NCBI GenBank assembly: GCA_004293675.1
Contig: READ01000026.1
Span: 1 to 64,000, forward strand
Direction of reading: 5' to 3'
Length of the DNA: 64,000 nucleotides
From: Betaproteobacteria bacterium
GTDB taxonomy: Bacteria; Pseudomonadota; Gammaproteobacteria; Burkholderiales; Casimicrobiaceae
Both the position numbers and the translations under genes were made by a program. Below, one piece after another: positions 53,526-60,900 of this stretch. The stretch's first letter is position 1, and each line of letters starts with the position of its first letter. The notes beneath the pieces are model-generated. The model saw nothing but the letters and a program-made list of their open reading frames with translations, made no database searches and was not told where the DNA came from.

Positions 53526-54162
53526 CGGGTAAGGATGGGATGACGACGCGCTTCGCGCTAGGACGGCGGGCGCTGCCCGAGGACGCAAAGGATTTTTGAA
53601 TACTCTGATCCAATCGTCCAATGAGCGCGTTCTGGGAACCTGGGCTTGTCCCTCCCCCTTCAAGGGGGAGGTTAGGAGGGGGATGGTGGTCGGCCACCAC
53701 CGCAGTCATTACCCGCCGGACTTGACCCAACGTTGTTCAGTTACGACCAGCTCTCAAGAAACAGCTTTTTAGTTAGACAAAATCAATGCCTTACGTGACG
53801 CCTTTTGCACGAAATACCCTAGGCGTAACGCGCCAAACAGCTCCCTCCCCCCGGGGGGGAGGGTTGGGGAGAGGGTCTTCGCATTGCTCCCATCTACATC
53901 ATTCCAACTCCCTCACCCCAACCCTCTACCCCAGGGAGAGGGAGCCAAACCGATCACCGCCCTGTTTCTCAAAAACGCCTTTTGACCGACGGGCAAATAC
54001 CCTACTCAGCCCGAACGGAGAGGTCAACCGTCTGCTCAAATGAACAGCGTTGCATCCTGACCCTATCGTCCAATGTCAAACTCACATCTGCAATGCCTTG
54101 CGTCCTCCCGTCCTAGTGCAAAGCGCGTCGTCCTAGCCGCACCATCGGTGACGTTCTAACTT
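53526..54162. other. 637-base pepA-holC spacer made of repeats
   Basis: No gene. An outer inverted pair lies at about 53542-53590 and 54097-54132 (GACGACGCGCTTCGCGCTAG against its near reverse complement). A direct pair lies at 53606-53623 and 54058-54075 (TGATCCAATCGTCCAATG, 16 of 18 matches). A C/G-rich hairpin repeat lies at 53649-53687, and repeat copy B occupies 53744-54013. Confidence 0.75.
53744..54013 (+). repeat. About 270-bp dispersed repeat, copy B
   Basis: Inverse-orientation counterpart of 35985-36255, with near-identity over almost the whole length and only short differences. It includes CTCAAGAAACAGCTTTTTAG at one end and TTTCTCAAAAACGCCTTTTGAC near the other. It is nested inside the outer inverted pair of this spacer. 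Confidence 0.85.
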
Positions 54163-54585
54163 ATGACTGAAATTAATTTTTACACCGGCGTTGCCAACCC
54201 CTTGAATGCTGCGGCCAAACTGGTCGCGAAAGCCTACGCCAGCGGCAAACGCGTGCGCGTTGTCACGCCTGACGCGGCGGCAACCCAGGCGCTCGATCAG
54301 ATGCTGTGGGAGCAACCTACCGACGGTTTTCTGCCACACGTTGCGCTCGATTCTGAACACGCTGCGCTCACCCCCATCATCGTCGATCACGCGCCCACAC
54401 ACGAAGGTGGTGCCGATGTGCTCATCAATCTGGCCATGGATTCACCGCCATTTTTCGCTCGATTCGAACGTGTTTTTGAAATCGTTGGTCGTGATGACGC
54501 GGTGGCCAAAGCCGGACGTGAGCGCTGGACGTTTTACAAAGCCCGTGGATACGCCATGACCCATACCGTAATGAACCAGGGCTAG
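54163..54585 (+). CDS. holC: DNA polymerase III subunit chi
   Basis: A 140-residue clamp-loader accessory protein that links the holoenzyme to single-strand-binding protein. It begins MTEINFYTGVANPLNAAAKL and has ALDQMLWEQPTDGFLPHV and EGGADVLINL, the conserved chi regions. It lies downstream of pepA, as in most Proteobacteria. Not followed by valS. Confidence 0.92.
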   Translation: MTEINFYTGVANPLNAAAKLVAKAYASGKRVRVVTPDAAATQALDQMLWEQPTDGFLPHVALDSEHAALTPIIVDHAPTHEGGADVLINLAMDSPPFFARFERVFEIVGRDDAVAKAGRERWTFYKARGYAMTHTVMNQG

Positions 54586-54652
54586 TTCAACCAGCCAGCC
54601 TCAGCCCATAATCACCGCTCGATGTGGGTCCCAGTGCGCGCATAATTAACCT

Positions 54653-55312
54653 ATGACTACCACGACCGCCAAAACCCTTCTGGCGCAGGCCGATCAGCTG
54701 ATGCGCCGCCCGCGTCCGCCCGAAGATTTGCCTGTGCTCACAGATTTGGTGCGCGCCTCCACGTCACCGCAACGACAGCCCTTGCCCTCAGCGGGTGCAC
54801 GGCGAGAAAGCGCGCCGCCGGAACTTGACGAGCGCGTTGACGAACCGACGAGCCACGCCGGTGCCATACCACTGCCCGAGGTCGAGGAGCTCAGCGTGCA
54901 GGCCTTTCGCGATGCGCGCTCCGGCTTTTCGAACAACCCAGTACGTCCCCCAGCGTCGGCTCCAACACGCACGACACCCGCGGCAGAAAGCGCGCCGTCT
55001 CGCGCCAGCTCCGACGCCCCGCTCGGTGTGACACGCGAGCAGCTAAACGCCATGCTCAGCAAGCGCCTCGAGCAGATGCAGCACAGCGTCTATAGCCAAG
55101 TCATGCAGCAACTCGAACTGCACGCCAACGGTCGCATGAAAGAAAACCTCGTCAGCGTGCTCGTGCCGGCTCTCAGCACGCTCGCCAACGACATCGCCAC
55201 CCGTGTGGCCGAAGACACCGCCAATCAAATGCAAAACGTGATTGCAGACGCGGTGGAAAAGGAAGTTGCGCGGCTACGTGATCAGCTCAGCCAAAAGCGG
55301 GACAATAGGTAG
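54653..55312 (+). CDS. holC-linked hypothetical protein with coiled-coil tail
   Basis: A 219-residue hydrophilic protein of unknown function. The N-terminus (TLLAQADQLMRRPRPPEDLP) ends in PVLTDLV. A Pro/Ala/Ser-rich, probably disordered middle runs from about 45 to 120. The C-terminal third is helical and acidic/basic (LSKRLEQMQHSVYSQVMQQL; EKEVARLRDQLSQKRD), probably a coiled coil. In some Burkholderiales a gene of this general type lies between holC and valS. No valS is found here. Start ATG 54653 lies 67 bases after holC. Confidence 0.65.
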   Translation: MTTTTAKTLLAQADQLMRRPRPPEDLPVLTDLVRASTSPQRQPLPSAGARRESAPPELDERVDEPTSHAGAIPLPEVEELSVQAFRDARSGFSNNPVRPPASAPTRTTPAAESAPSRASSDAPLGVTREQLNAMLSKRLEQMQHSVYSQVMQQLELHANGRMKENLVSVLVPALSTLANDIATRVAEDTANQMQNVIADAVEKEVARLRDQLSQKRDNR

Positions 55313-55327
55313 CGGCTTTTTCGAGAT

Positions 55328-55415
55328 AGGCCATATGAAATATGGCATACATACATTTTTCATAAAGCTTTGATTATCGGTAAAAATAGTGTTTTGCCCA
55401 ATATTCATATGGCAT
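55328..55415. repeat. 88-bp paired-arm intergenic element, copy 7
   Basis: Left arm 55328-55346 (AGGCCATATGAAATATGGC), core 55347-55396, right arm 55397-55415 (reverse complement ATGCCATATGAATATTGGG). Fourteen of 19 arm positions agree. The left arm is itself a perfect hairpin: GCCATAT, GAA, ATATGGC. It begins 15 bases after the upstream stop, in a convergent spacer. Confidence 0.85.
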
Positions 55416-55552
55416 TGCATAGGTAAGCCGGGAAAGCCGCGTTGAAAATCCCGTGTCCACATCCGGGCCGTGTTGCGCGGCCAATTTCAGTGCTCTGAAC
55501 TGAGGCTGTCCGGCCACAGCGTTGCCGACGCATGTCGAAGCGGCCGCGATGA

Positions 55553-56242
55553 TCAAAATTGAGACGCTCGGCGGACAGCCTCGTCGAATGAATCGGCCAC
55601 CCCAGCTTGCCGCGTCAACAGCGCCTTGAGATTGTCCGCGTTGAGCGTTTTGTACGGCGTGCTTAGTCGATGCTCAAGTTGCCCTTGCTCGGCGGTCAGC
55701 GCCTCGAGATCGAGCGCTGCGAGATGCTCCGGCTGCACATAGAAATTTTTGATCGTCTCCTTCGCAGATTGATTCAGCCAATTTTCTGGCAATCCGCCGC
55801 CAACGTTTTCCACAGAAAACTGCGACGCAAAATCGTCGCCGCTCGCGTTGGTCGGTGGTTTGCCTGCGCGTGCGAGCAATTTGTTGACCAGCCAATTCTC
55901 GACCGATCCGCGCGGTCGCGCGCGGAAGAACTGTAGCTGCCAAGCCTTGCTTCGCAGCGCGGTCGTTGTGATGAGTTTGTAGCTTGAGCTCGACGATTTG
56001 CCGGTGCCGGTAGTCACGAGCTTTTCGGCGACAACGAAGTTGCGCTCGTTCACGGCAAACTCAAAGCGTTGCTCGTACTTATCGACGATGGTGACCGAGC
56101 TTGCGCAGCCCGCCGCGAGCGCTGCGAAACGCTTGTTCTGTTTGCATCGCGTTCGCCAACCGTCGGTCAAGAATATCAAGGCGATGAGCGCGAACGCAGC
56201 GAAGAACATGAGGTCGAGGTTGTTCAATTTCGATTCGTCCAT
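55553..56242 (-). CDS. Membrane-anchored hypothetical protein
   Basis: A 229-residue protein with one N-terminal membrane helix (LMFFAAFALIALIFLTD, about 11-27) and a soluble part predicted to lie outside the cytoplasm or to be membrane-attached. Notable segments are VNERNFVVAEKLVTTGTGKS and a C-terminal helical region rich in Leu and Ala (ALDLEALTAEQGQLEHRL). I recognise no family. It is followed on the minus strand by repeat copy 7 and preceded by the gene at 56254, with 11 bases between, so the two are probably one operon. Confidence 0.6.
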   Translation of the reverse strand: MDESKLNNLDLMFFAAFALIALIFLTDGWRTRCKQNKRFAALAAGCASSVTIVDKYEQRFEFAVNERNFVVAEKLVTTGTGKSSSSSYKLITTTALRSKAWQLQFFRARPRGSVENWLVNKLLARAGKPPTNASGDDFASQFSVENVGGGLPENWLNQSAKETIKNFYVQPEHLAALDLEALTAEQGQLEHRLSTPYKTLNADNLKALLTRQAGVADSFDEAVRRASQF

Positions 56243-56253
56243 TTAGGGCCCCT

Positions 56254-57288
56254 TCATCGCATCGTCTCCTCATCGCGCATTCGTTGCGCCGCCTCTTTTT
56301 TCGCGTACCTGGCATAGGTTGGATCTGTGCGCCACAGTCGTAGAGCCAGCCGATCGCCGGAGCGCAGCTCATAGTCGCGTCCGAGCAGAATGATTGAAAC
56401 TTCGTAGATCGTTTTCGCAGCCACCAAGACACATGCAAACACGAGGACGCCAGCGGCTTCGGTGTAATTGGCAATCCACATCGCAAACAAAAAAACCGGA
56501 AGGATGAGACTGGCCGAGCCGTGAGTCACCATCGCTTGCGCTTTGATCGATGCGAAACTGCGCTGGCGCAGCGTCGTTATCGTGTCGATCACAAAATGAA
56601 TCACGAGCGGCAGCACGACGATCCAAGCCTTGCTTTGCCACTCTTGTTTCACAAAACCCCACACACTCGTCGACCGCGTCCAATCGTCCATCGTACTGAG
56701 CGCCCAGACGATCACAATCAGTGAGAGCAGCTCGACCACTAACGACATGCCGATGAATTGGTTTAGCAGCGTCGGCGCACCCGAGGGGCTGATCCGCTTC
56801 GATGATGTGGACTCGGCTCCAGCCTGGCCATGCACGAACAGTCGCGACGCGTTCCAGCCGAGAGCGCGACCGAAAGTCTTTTTGTCGGATCGCTCTGCGC
56901 CGCCAGCATACGTATCGATGTGCGAACGGTAATGGCCGCGCTTACCTGTGCTCTCGCGATGAATGTAGATGCGTGCCGCCATCAGAGAAACGCGAGTGAG
57001 TTTCTCAAACCAAAAACACACGATCACACTCGCGGGAGACCAGCCGCCCGAGAGCAATCCGAAAAAGACAACGCTGAACGTCCACAACGGTTGAACCAGC
57101 TCGCCTGCGATGGAGAGCGGATTGCGCGGCATCGGATTACGCGTAGCCGCATCAAGTTCATCGGCGGCCGCTTTAGACTTCGCAATCGCGAGCGCTTCGG
57201 CGGCGCTCTCGCGCGCGCGCAATTCGTCTTCGGTGACGATGGGTTGTGCGCGATTTCTTTTCGATGCGCGATGGACTCGCTTACTCAC
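56254..57288 (-). CDS. Polytopic membrane protein of unknown function
   Basis: A 344-residue protein. A basic, Ala-rich cytoplasmic N-terminus of about 60 residues is followed by roughly six hydrophobic segments (SVVFFGLLSGGWSPASVIVC; IVVLPLVIHFVIDTITTL; VFLFAMWIANYTEAAGVLVF). The WSPASVIVCFWFEKL segment recalls DUF6498-type proteins, but I cannot confirm it. It is encoded just upstream of the 55553-56242 gene. Confidence 0.6.
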   Translation of the reverse strand: MSKRVHRASKRNRAQPIVTEDELRARESAAEALAIAKSKAAADELDAATRNPMPRNPLSIAGELVQPLWTFSVVFFGLLSGGWSPASVIVCFWFEKLTRVSLMAARIYIHRESTGKRGHYRSHIDTYAGGAERSDKKTFGRALGWNASRLFVHGQAGAESTSSKRISPSGAPTLLNQFIGMSLVVELLSLIVIVWALSTMDDWTRSTSVWGFVKQEWQSKAWIVVLPLVIHFVIDTITTLRQRSFASIKAQAMVTHGSASLILPVFLFAMWIANYTEAAGVLVFACVLVAAKTIYEVSIILLGRDYELRSGDRLALRLWRTDPTYARYAKKEAAQRMRDEETMR

Positions 57289-57388
57289 GTTGTCTTAACT
57301 CGAGCTTCCTACACAACATCATCACACTTCGCTAAAGGAAATTCGCTATTCGTCGGCTGAGGGGACGACCAGACTATTGCGCGGTTCA

Positions 57389-58240
57389 TTACGGCACGAC
57401 CAGCCAAGCATCACCAACGCGACGTAGTTCATAGCCCGAAGTCTCCGTCGCACCCTTGTGTCGCACGACAATTTTTGCTTTCGCCACATTGCCCTCGATC
57501 ATCAAGCTTTCAAACTCGGCGGTTTTCGGATCGGGTGAACTCATCTTCAAAAACTTCAAGCCTTCCGCAGCCTTCGGGCCTTCCAGCTCTTTCACATACT
57601 CGGGCAAGATGAGACGTTTGAGCGCCGCTTTGTCGCTCGCGCGCGCAGCGCGAAGATAGTCGGCCAAGACTTTGCCTTGCGGTGTGTCCCACGCCTTCTT
57701 GCCCATCGCGTCGGGCGCTCGCGGCACGGTCATCGCCGCGTTGAATTGAACATCGAAACTATACGTCCCTGGCGTGGTTCTGATTGGCTGCTCGCCGCTT
57801 GTAAACAAGCGCCCCTTCAATGCCTGATCGCTGAAGGTGTCAAACGTTACTTTGTGCGCCGAACTAACCCGACTGCCCGAGAACTCGCCTATATCGTGCG
57901 AAAAACTCACGATGTCTTTCTCGTCATTGAAGCCGACGACCAGCATCTTGATGTCGCCAAGCTTCCTTGCGGTTGATCTCTCCATCGAATCGGTGACCGC
58001 CGCAGCTGGCAGCGGTTTGTCGGCCAGGATCAAGGTTGTTTTCACCATGTCCTTGACGCCCGCCCCTCGTGTGAACGCGTAGGCGTGTTTGAGCTCGGTC
58101 TTTTTGCCGTTGACGGTGATGCTGCCCGTTGCGCTCGCCTGGGCGTGCGCCATGGACGCAGTCATCATGAGAGCGGTGAGCGCCGTGAACATTGCGAGCA
58201 AAAGTCCGCGAACATCAAAGACGCATGGCAATAGTTTCAT
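57389..58240 (-). CDS. Secreted hypothetical protein, GSITVNGKKTE family
   Basis: A 283-residue exported protein with a signal peptide ending SMAHAQA. The first domain contains GSITVNGKKTELKHAYAF and LILADKPLPAAAVTD. It is clearly related to the product at 60321-60842, which has GSITVDGKKTEFRHAYAV. A C-terminal domain of about 90 residues (YLRAARASDKAALKRLILPE to the end) is absent from the paralogue and looks like a DUF4878/lumazine-like accessory domain. Function unknown. Confidence 0.7.
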   Translation of the reverse strand: MKLLPCVFDVRGLLLAMFTALTALMMTASMAHAQASATGSITVNGKKTELKHAYAFTRGAGVKDMVKTTLILADKPLPAAAVTDSMERSTARKLGDIKMLVVGFNDEKDIVSFSHDIGEFSGSRVSSAHKVTFDTFSDQALKGRLFTSGEQPIRTTPGTYSFDVQFNAAMTVPRAPDAMGKKAWDTPQGKVLADYLRAARASDKAALKRLILPEYVKELEGPKAAEGLKFLKMSSPDPKTAEFESLMIEGNVAKAKIVVRHKGATETSGYELRRVGDAWLVVP

Positions 58241-58318
58241 AGGTTTCGTCCTTGTCGGTTTGAATTTGTTTCGGACGACAGTGTCGCAAGCGCCATTTAC
58301 TTGAACGTGCCGTCGCAG

Positions 58319-60253
58319 TTACGGAAAAACACACGCCGCATTGCTGCACTTGGCGATTTTCAGAATCCGGTTGTTCACATCGGAGTAGCTGATTACGGGG
58401 AGTCCGTCGGCGGGCATCGCAAGGTTTCCGCCGAGACCAAGGCCCGCTCCACCATCGCTCTCCACTGTCGAAATAGTTCGGTTGACGCTGGAGCTACAGT
58501 TGGCATTGCTGCACTTGACAAATTTCAACGCGCCATTGGTTTCGTCGTAGTAGCTGACGACGGGCAAGCCGTCAGCGCCGATGGCAATCGAAGAGTGTTT
58601 TCCGACTGTTCCGTCCGTATCGACGACGGTGCGGATGTTCCCGCTGCTACATGCAGCGTTGCCACAGCGCGCCACTTTAAGTTCGCCATTCGCAGCGTCG
58701 AAATAGCTAATGATCGGGCGACCGTCGACGGGTACGGTGATCGATGCGTGTGATCCGACGTCCGTCCCGGTGCCGTCGACTATGGAAATGCTGCTACTTG
58801 CACAGCTCGCATCGGCGCACTTTGCCACTTTGAGTCGTTGTCCCGTCAAGTCATAGTACGCGATCACTGGAAGTCCGTCGGTGCCGAGCGCAATCGAGGG
58901 TTCTGCGCGTACCGTGTCGACCACGCTAACCGCATTGCCGTTCGAGCACGCCGCGTTGCCGCACTTGGTCACTTTGAGCGTGCCGCCGTTGCTGCCATGG
59001 CTGTAGGTGATGGCCGGTCGACCGTCCGGTGGAACGACGATAGAGGAGATCCGACCCGGTTCCTGATCCGTGGAACCTATTGTGGTCACCGCGCTTATGC
59101 TTGAGCACGACGCGTTGCCGCATTTGACGACCGCCGCACGCGTAAATCCAAAACTTGATGTGCGTACGACGATGATCGGAAAGTTGTCGGCACCAATCGC
59201 TACGGCTAGAGGTACCTCGACGGCGCCTGGGTTTGCGTCCTGCACCACGCTATCGGTATTGCCCGAAGTACACGCAGAGTTGCCACACTTGAGCGCGCGC
59301 ACCGTGCCTTCAATTGAGGCGTCTGTGTGGTAGTAGACCACTACAGGTAATGCGTCGTCGCCGATGGCGATTGCTGTGAGATAACCAATCCGATCAGTGC
59401 CCTTACGATGCGTTGCAATCGAATGTGGCAAATTGCCACACTGTAACGCGCCGCCAATCCCGACGCGGATCACCTGCCCGAGCATGCAGGTCGGCAGTGT
59501 GCGCGACGCGGCAGTGCAAACCCACGCGCTGCCGCTCCATTTCGCAATTTGATCGGTGGCGCAAGCGGTGGTGGGTAAGAGCTGCGTGCTCGCCAGATTG
59601 ATCGTGCCCGCCCCGCTGATGGGCCCGCCGGTGAGCCCTGGCCCGGTGAGAATGCCGGTGACTGTGCCGCCGCCCGCAGACACGCAGCTCGGAAGTCCAT
59701 CGGCGTCGATGGATCGGATCGCTGCGCCAGCGCCGCAGCCAAGAACCACGCGTCGCTGCAAATACGTGGTGTCCGCCGCAATCGTTCCGCTGCCGGTGAT
59801 CGTGCCGCCAGTCAGTCCCGTGCCCGCAGTGATGCTCGTCACCGTGCCGCCCGTTGCGCCGCAGCCCGCGAGCAGAAAGCTCTGTACTGCGGCGGGCGTG
59901 TTGCGCGTGCCGCTGCCTAGCGCAACGCCATTGGTCAACGCATCCCCCGAAAAGCCCGCAAGCTTTCGCGAGATGATCGTCGCATCGGCCACCGTCAGCG
60001 TTGCGTTGCCCGTGATGTTGAGCCCGCAGCTCGGACAATTGATCGCCGCCTCGACGGTGGGTGCATCAACCGCGTTGATGCCGGTGCTCATGACCAGCGG
60101 CGCACCGGTGATACCCAGCGCGTAACGCGTGAGGATCAAGCCCTCCACCGCGAGCGACGAATTACCGTCGTCGAACGGGCAGGTTTGCGCGTGCGCGGCT
60201 GAAACCATCATTGCGAGCAACAGCGCGGGTAAGACTTGACAGCGGCGTTTCAT
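58319..60253 (-). CDS. Secreted repeat protein with dockerin-like N-terminal module
   Basis: 644 residues with a signal peptide (MKRRCQVLPALLLAMMVSAA). Residues about 25-120 are a Cys-flanked dockerin-like module (CPFDDGNSSLAVEGLILTRY, and the loop NATLTVADATIISR). A Gly/Thr-rich stretch with TAGTGLTGGTITGSGT and TGPGLTGGPISGAGT resembles phage tail-fibre linkers. The C-terminal two-thirds has about seven repeats of ~45-50 residues of the form SIAIGADGLPVVSYYD...LKVxKCGNAACSSGN, probably a beta-propeller-like or extracellular repeat. ATG 60253 is the only start with a signal peptide. Ligand unknown. Confidence 0.72.
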   Translation of the reverse strand: MKRRCQVLPALLLAMMVSAAHAQTCPFDDGNSSLAVEGLILTRYALGITGAPLVMSTGINAVDAPTVEAAINCPSCGLNITGNATLTVADATIISRKLAGFSGDALTNGVALGSGTRNTPAAVQSFLLAGCGATGGTVTSITAGTGLTGGTITGSGTIAADTTYLQRRVVLGCGAGAAIRSIDADGLPSCVSAGGGTVTGILTGPGLTGGPISGAGTINLASTQLLPTTACATDQIAKWSGSAWVCTAASRTLPTCMLGQVIRVGIGGALQCGNLPHSIATHRKGTDRIGYLTAIAIGDDALPVVVYYHTDASIEGTVRALKCGNSACTSGNTDSVVQDANPGAVEVPLAVAIGADNFPIIVVRTSSFGFTRAAVVKCGNASCSSISAVTTIGSTDQEPGRISSIVVPPDGRPAITYSHGSNGGTLKVTKCGNAACSNGNAVSVVDTVRAEPSIALGTDGLPVIAYYDLTGQRLKVAKCADASCASSSISIVDGTGTDVGSHASITVPVDGRPIISYFDAANGELKVARCGNAACSSGNIRTVVDTDGTVGKHSSIAIGADGLPVVSYYDETNGALKFVKCSNANCSSSVNRTISTVESDGGAGLGLGGNLAMPADGLPVISYSDVNNRILKIAKCSNAACVFP

Positions 60254-60320
60254 TTGATTCTCCAAGACGAGGGTTGAGCAAGCGCAGTGAATAGGACGGG
60301 GGCGAATGAGCGGGGCATGT

Positions 60321-60842
60321 CTACTTGCCGACCAAAAGGTGGGCATCAAAGCTAACGTCGATCCGGTACTTGATACCAAACGATTCCCACGGCTCATCCA
60401 TCGACAGGCGGCCTTTGAGCCGCTTGTCGCCAACTGGATCGAGCGCAAGTTTGAATCGGCGCGAGGAGTCGGTGGTGTTCATCGGTGGCACCGAAATGAA
60501 GATCGACACCACGTCATCAGGACGCTTGTCCGCCGACACAACAAGCATGCGCACGCCGTCGCGCTCCCTTGCTTTTTGCCGCTCGTTGCGGTCGGCAGTA
60601 ACGGCAGCGGACAACGGCTTATCAGTAATCACCACCACCGTTTCTGGCTTTGCACTGCTCCCCAGCGACGGCTGGATGACCGCATAGGCATGGCGAAATT
60701 CTGTCTTCTTGCCGTCGACGGTGATGCTGCCGTTCGCGGCGTTCGTAGCGTTAGCGTGCCCCTGCGCGAACGGCAATGCAGTGACGAATAACGCAATGAC
60801 GATTCGTGCTGCTACTTCCGTTTGTTTCCAATGGAGTTTCAC
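60321..60842 (-). CDS. Secreted hypothetical protein, GSITVDGKKTE family (short)
   Basis: A 173-residue exported paralogue of the 57389-58240 product. Signal peptide IVIALFVTALPFAQGHA, then GSITVDGKKTEFRHAYAVIQ and VVVITDKPLSAAVTADRNER. It ends shortly after VSFDAHLLVGK, without the C-terminal domain of the longer relative. The two flank the dockerin-like repeat gene on the same strand, so they may act with it. Function unknown. Confidence 0.7.
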   Translation of the reverse strand: MKLHWKQTEVAARIVIALFVTALPFAQGHANATNAANGSITVDGKKTEFRHAYAVIQPSLGSSAKPETVVVITDKPLSAAVTADRNERQKARERDGVRMLVVSADKRPDDVVSIFISVPPMNTTDSSRRFKLALDPVGDKRLKGRLSMDEPWESFGIKYRIDVSFDAHLLVGK

Positions 60843-60900
60843 TTTATTCTCCGAGATAGGTTTGAGACGATGTACTGCGCCCTGATTCAGCGTTGCCGAT

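Noticed and set aside
9303-55415. The 88-bp elements as integron attC sites
   Set aside because: Inverted GCC/GGC ends and sequence diversity recall attC sites. However, attC lengths vary, they need the GTTRRRY core and L-box spacing, and no integrase or cassette array is present.
9303-55415. The 88-bp elements as intrinsic terminators
   Set aside because: No T tract follows either arm, the loop is 50 bases, and copies lie beside separate clear terminators.
55274-55462. 62-codon minus-strand frame over repeat copy 7
   Set aside because: It overlaps the end of the upstream gene and the repeat; no ribosome site or family match.
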